Assembly (NCBI GenBank): GCA_964540165.1
Contig: CAZILU010000058.1
Location: 1 to 17,809 of the forward strand
Direction: 5' to 3'
Length of the DNA: 17,809 nucleotides
Source: Mariniphaga sp964540165
GTDB taxonomy: Bacteria; Bacteroidota; Bacteroidia; Bacteroidales; Prolixibacteraceae
The position numbers were made by a program, and so were the translations under genes. This document shows, one piece after another, positions 15,421-17,809 of the stretch (position 1 is its first letter; each line of letters begins with the position of its first letter). The notes below the pieces were generated by a model. It was given only the letters and a program-made list of their open reading frames with translations. It was not told the origin of the DNA and made no database searches.

Positions 15421-16701
15421 CTACTCCTCTTCCTTATCCTTCCACCACTGTTTCAACCGTTCAAGGATCTTCAATTCCGAAGCATTTTTCCCCGGCTGAT
15501 AGAATCGTCTCTTTTGAATTTCGGATGGCAGGAATTGCTGTTCGACAAAATTGCCGGCGTAGTCATGTGCATATTTATACGCCTTCCCATAACCGATCTC
15601 CTTCATAAGCCGGGTGGGTGCGTTTCGCAGGTGAAGGGGCACCGGAAGGTTTCCCGATTTACGCACCTCATCCAGCGCATCGTTAATAGCCATATAGGCA
15701 GAGTTGCTCTTGGGAGAGGTTGCCAGGTAGAGGGTACACTCCGACAGAACGATGCGCGACTCGGGGTATCCGATCTGGTGCACAGCATCGAAGGTACTTT
15801 GGGCCAGGAGAAGGGCGTTTGGGTTTGCCAGGCCGACATCTTCGGCCGCGAGGATCAGCAGGCGGCGGGCGATGAACTTCACATCCTCTCCCCCCTCGAT
15901 CATGCGGGCCAGCCAGTACACCGCAGCATCGGGATCGCTGCCTCTCACGCTCTTGATAAATGCTGAAATTATATCGTAATGCATCTCTCCCTGTTTGTCG
16001 TAGGCAGCCAGATTTTTCTGCAGGCAGGCAACGACCTTCTCATCGGTAATCACCACCTCATCGGTGCTTTCAGCCTGCACCACCAACTCCAAAACATTGA
16101 GAAGTTTCCGGGCATCGCCTCCGGAAAAACGCAACATCGCATGCACCTCCTGCAGTGATACAGAGCGCGTCTTAAGCAGCACATCCCGCGTAATAGCCGA
16201 GTCAATCAGCTTAAGCAGATCGCTCTTGCCAAGGGGTTCTAAAACATAGACCTGGCACCGGGAGAGCAGCGGTGAGATCACCTCAAACGATGGATTCTCA
16301 GTTGTGGCGCCGATCAGCGTGATGGTTCCATTTTCAACAGCTCCCAATAGTGAGTCTTGTTGCGACTTACTGAAGCGGTGGATTTCATCAATAAAAAGGA
16401 TTGGGTTGGGCCGGTCGAAAAACTGCTGTTTCTTTGCCTTTTCAATCACTTCACGCACATCCTTTACCCCTGAATTGACAGCGCTCAGGGTATAAAAAGG
16501 CCTTGCCATGGTATTGGCGATGATGCGGGCCAGGGTAGTCTTTCCCACGCCCGGAGGCCCCCACAGAATGAGCGAAGAGAGGTTGCCGGAACGGATCATC
16601 TTCCGCAAAACAGCATCCTCCCCTACCAGGTGTTCCTGCCCGATATACTCATCCAGATTCCTGGGCCGTAACCGTTCGGCCAATGGTTGATTTACAGACA
16701 T
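15421..16701 (-). CDS. rarA: Replication-associated recombination protein A (AAA+ ATPase)
   Basis: This 426-residue protein of the RarA/MgsA/WRNIP1 family acts at stalled replication forks in the cytoplasm. It begins with the typical PLAERLRPRNLDEYIGQEHL. Walker A is GPPGVGKTT (48-56), Walker B LFIDEIHRF (102-110) and sensor 1 GATTENPSFEV (131-141), followed by LLSRC with the arginine finger region. The C-terminal part contains the family's tetramerisation segments, with SAFIKSVRGSDPDAAVYWLA and RRLLILAAEDVGLANP. Length is normal. The MSVNQPLAER start agrees with the family. A -7 octamer lies about 63 bp upstream. Confidence 0.95.
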   Translation of the reverse strand: MSVNQPLAERLRPRNLDEYIGQEHLVGEDAVLRKMIRSGNLSSLILWGPPGVGKTTLARIIANTMARPFYTLSAVNSGVKDVREVIEKAKKQQFFDRPNPILFIDEIHRFSKSQQDSLLGAVENGTITLIGATTENPSFEVISPLLSRCQVYVLEPLGKSDLLKLIDSAITRDVLLKTRSVSLQEVHAMLRFSGGDARKLLNVLELVVQAESTDEVVITDEKVVACLQKNLAAYDKQGEMHYDIISAFIKSVRGSDPDAAVYWLARMIEGGEDVKFIARRLLILAAEDVGLANPNALLLAQSTFDAVHQIGYPESRIVLSECTLYLATSPKSNSAYMAINDALDEVRKSGNLPVPLHLRNAPTRLMKEIGYGKAYKYAHDYAGNFVEQQFLPSEIQKRRFYQPGKNASELKILERLKQWWKDKEEE

Positions 16702-16763
16702 CTTTGCGCTTGCCGATTTAAACGAATAACGTGAATAATAGAAATAGTAAAATTCCTGTTTGG

Positions 16764-16771
16764 CAAAGATA
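16764..16771 (-). promoter_or_regulatory. Candidate rarA promoter (TATCTTTG octamer)
   Basis: The minus strand reads TATCTTTG, an exact match to TAnnTTTG, in the 208-bp gap upstream of rarA. The expected leader is about 55 nt. No TTG lies at the ideal distance, so only the -7 element is supported. Confidence 0.5.
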
Positions 16772-16797
16772 CCATTTTTTCCAAGTGGTTATGAAAC

Positions 16798-16834
16798 AAA
16801 AACGGGTGTTGAAAAACGAATTCTTCAACACCCG
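16798..16834 (-). terminator. Strong intrinsic terminator after the small barrel gene
   Basis: CGGGTGTTGAA and TTCAACACCCG (plus 16803-16813 and 16824-16834) form a perfect 11-bp stem with a 10-nt loop. On the minus strand it is followed by TTTTTGTTTC. It lies about 75 bp after the barrel stop codon. Confidence 0.85.
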
Positions 16835-16909
16835 ATGAACCAAACTAAACTATGTATGGTACGCTACCTGAAAAACACCTGACGGGTCATTCAGAAAACG
16901 TTTTCTTTA

Positions 16910-17512
16910 TCAGAAAGGAATGGCTGCATACACCTGGATGGTGCGGTGCGCAGCATCACCCAACGCAGCTTCGGCCAGGCTCTTATCTGCTACCTGCGAC
17001 AAACCATATTTATAGGTAAAACCCAGGTAAACCGGCTTCAGAAAAAACCGAAGCCCGCCCTGCAATCCGAAGTCCAGCGGATTAAACTGATCTTTATCAA
17101 GATCAATATCAAAATCTGAATCGAGTTTCGAAGATAGCAGATATCCGATATAAGGCCCTAACTGAAAATCGAAATCAGGGGCCAGGTTATAAACCAAATT
17201 GACCGGCAGCTCCAGGTAGCCTAAATTCAGTTTCACCTCGGAATCACCAACGCCCGATTCCCATTTCGATCCCTTCTGGGTATAAACTAACTCGGGTTGT
17301 ACCGAGAATGCACCACCGAGAGGCAGATTGGCAAACAATCCGGCATGAAATCCGGGAAGTAAATTGCTATCATCGGCATCTTCAATGCTCAGGTTTGACA
17401 GGTTAAGACCCGCCTTCGCTCCAAATGTCGTCTGGCCAACGGCTGCACCTATCTGGAAAAACATGGCCAATGCAGCCAACAGTAAAAATCTTTTTTTAAT
17501 CATCTGTTTCAT
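16910..17512 (-). CDS. Small outer-membrane beta-barrel protein (porin-family, OmpX-like size)
   Basis: This 200-residue protein has a signal peptide (RFLLLAALAMFFQIGAAVGQ). The mature part begins TTFGAKAGLNLSNL, a typical start of the Bacteroidota outer-membrane barrel domain (OMP_b-brl_2 type). It continues with about eight amphipathic strands (GFHAGLFANLPL, FSVQPELVYTQKG, LGYLELPVNLVYN) and ends in YAAIPF. Such proteins are abundant structural or adhesin-like barrels with no assigned substrate. I chose the ATG at 17510-17512 (MKQMIKKRF) over a TTG three codons upstream. The gene is flanked by a strong terminator downstream and by AT-rich DNA with an inverted repeat upstream. Confidence 0.85.
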   Translation of the reverse strand: MKQMIKKRFLLLAALAMFFQIGAAVGQTTFGAKAGLNLSNLSIEDADDSNLLPGFHAGLFANLPLGGAFSVQPELVYTQKGSKWESGVGDSEVKLNLGYLELPVNLVYNLAPDFDFQLGPYIGYLLSSKLDSDFDIDLDKDQFNPLDFGLQGGLRFFLKPVYLGFTYKYGLSQVADKSLAEAALGDAAHRTIQVYAAIPF

Positions 17513-17531
17513 ATCAATCAAATTTTAATTT

Positions 17532-17555
17532 ATAGATCAATAACAACCGATCTAT
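17532..17555. repeat. Inverted repeat in the leader of the small barrel gene
   Basis: ATAGATC (17532-17538) and GATCTAT (17549-17555) are exact inverted repeats with a 10-bp spacer, 20 bp upstream of the ATG at 17512. A perfect AT palindrome, AATAATATTATT, follows at 17561-17572. An operator or leader hairpin is possible. Confidence 0.4.
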
Positions 17556-17606
17556 GATTTAATAATATTATTTGTTAAAATGGTTTGTTTCCCGTGGAAA
17601 TTCCTC

Positions 17607-17624
17607 ATTGCCTGATCAGGTAAT
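17607..17624. repeat. 18-bp near-perfect palindrome after the OmpA-family gene
   Basis: ATTGCCTGATCAGGTAAT is symmetrical except for one G/T pair, with the perfect core CCTGATCAGG at 17611-17620. It lies 22 bp after the OmpA-family stop codon. There is no T-run next to it, so a terminator is doubtful; an operator for the small barrel gene is another option. Confidence 0.35.
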
Positions 17625-17645
17625 CTCAAGCCATTTCCAAAATGA

Positions 17646-17809
17646 TCAGGGATTTACTTCTCCCTTTTCAGCGGCTGCTTTCAGCTCTTCGTTCGCAATG
17701 ATCCCGATTTCAACGCGGCGATTCAGCTGGCGACCGGCATCGGTACTGTTATCGGCAACCGGCATGCTCTCGCCAAAACCTTTTTCCGTAATCCGGTCGG
17801 CCGTAATTC
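17646..17809 (-). CDS. OmpA-family protein, 3' end (cut by window edge)
   Basis: Only the last 53 residues and the stop (17646-17648) are present. They read ITEKGFGESMPVADNSTDAG, then RQLNRRVEIGI, the end of an OmpA/MotB/Pal-like peptidoglycan-binding domain in which NRRVEI carries the conserved Arg. A short charged tail (NEELKAAAEKGEVNP) follows. The full protein would anchor the outer membrane to the cell wall; its N-terminal part is outside the window. The small barrel gene follows 133 bp downstream on the same strand. Confidence 0.88.
   Translation of the reverse strand, partial: ITADRITEKGFGESMPVADNSTDAGRQLNRRVEIGIIANEELKAAAEKGEVNP

Noticed and set aside
1..17809. CRISPR array, tRNA, insertion sequence, phage or toxin-antitoxin genes
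   Set aside because: I looked for regularly spaced repeats, transposase or integrase motifs and small paired ORFs on both strands and saw none that could be supported.

Overview
The window looks like chromosomal DNA of a member of the Bacteroidota, probably a Bacteroidales or Marinilabiliales relative. The reasons are Bacteroidota-type promoter octamers (TAnnTTTG) in front of several genes, few Shine-Dalgarno sites, signal peptides ending near a GQ or AQ junction, many outer-membrane barrels ending in F, and the recognisable Bacteroidota form of GyrB. Taxonomy is inferred from these features and not from any search.

Layout. At 1-1575 (minus) lies the 5' part of gyrB, cut by the window edge just after the Toprim DxDxD motif. 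At 1754-6642 (minus) is a two-gene unit encoding a 1023-residue secreted TPR protein followed after 11 bp by a 601-residue outer-membrane barrel. At 6798-8069 (minus) is a GT4-type glycosyltransferase with an unusually long inter-domain segment. A 414-bp divergent spacer (8070-8483) separates it from a plus-strand unit: a zinc-type CDF efflux protein (8484-9377, TTG start), a YtfE/RIC-like hemerythrin-domain protein (9392-10123, interrupted by ten Ns) and a LuxR-type regulator with a degenerate receiver (10148-10750). Next come a porin-like barrel (10926-12131), whose 175-bp upstream region holds a promoter octamer and two perfect inverted repeats, and a secreted FMN-binding-domain protein (12273-12839). 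From 12866 everything is on the minus strand: fabD, a DUF805 membrane protein, a secreted alpha/beta hydrolase, rarA, a small outer-membrane barrel and the 3' end of an OmpA-family gene.

How the genes may work together. Housekeeping functions (gyrB, fabD, rarA) are mixed with envelope genes. The most coherent accessory theme is 8484-12839: metal export, di-iron stress repair, a regulator, a porin and a periplasmic flavoprotein. This is compatible with a metal or nitrosative/oxidative stress and envelope redox module, but only the first three genes are tightly packed. Linking the porin and flavoprotein to them is inference.

I see no tRNA, rRNA, CRISPR array, insertion sequence or phage gene. 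Nothing here is clearly a new defence or mobile system. The best leads are the regulatory DNA before the porin, the flavoprotein with an extra cysteine pair, the TPR/barrel pair and the glycosyltransferase insertion.
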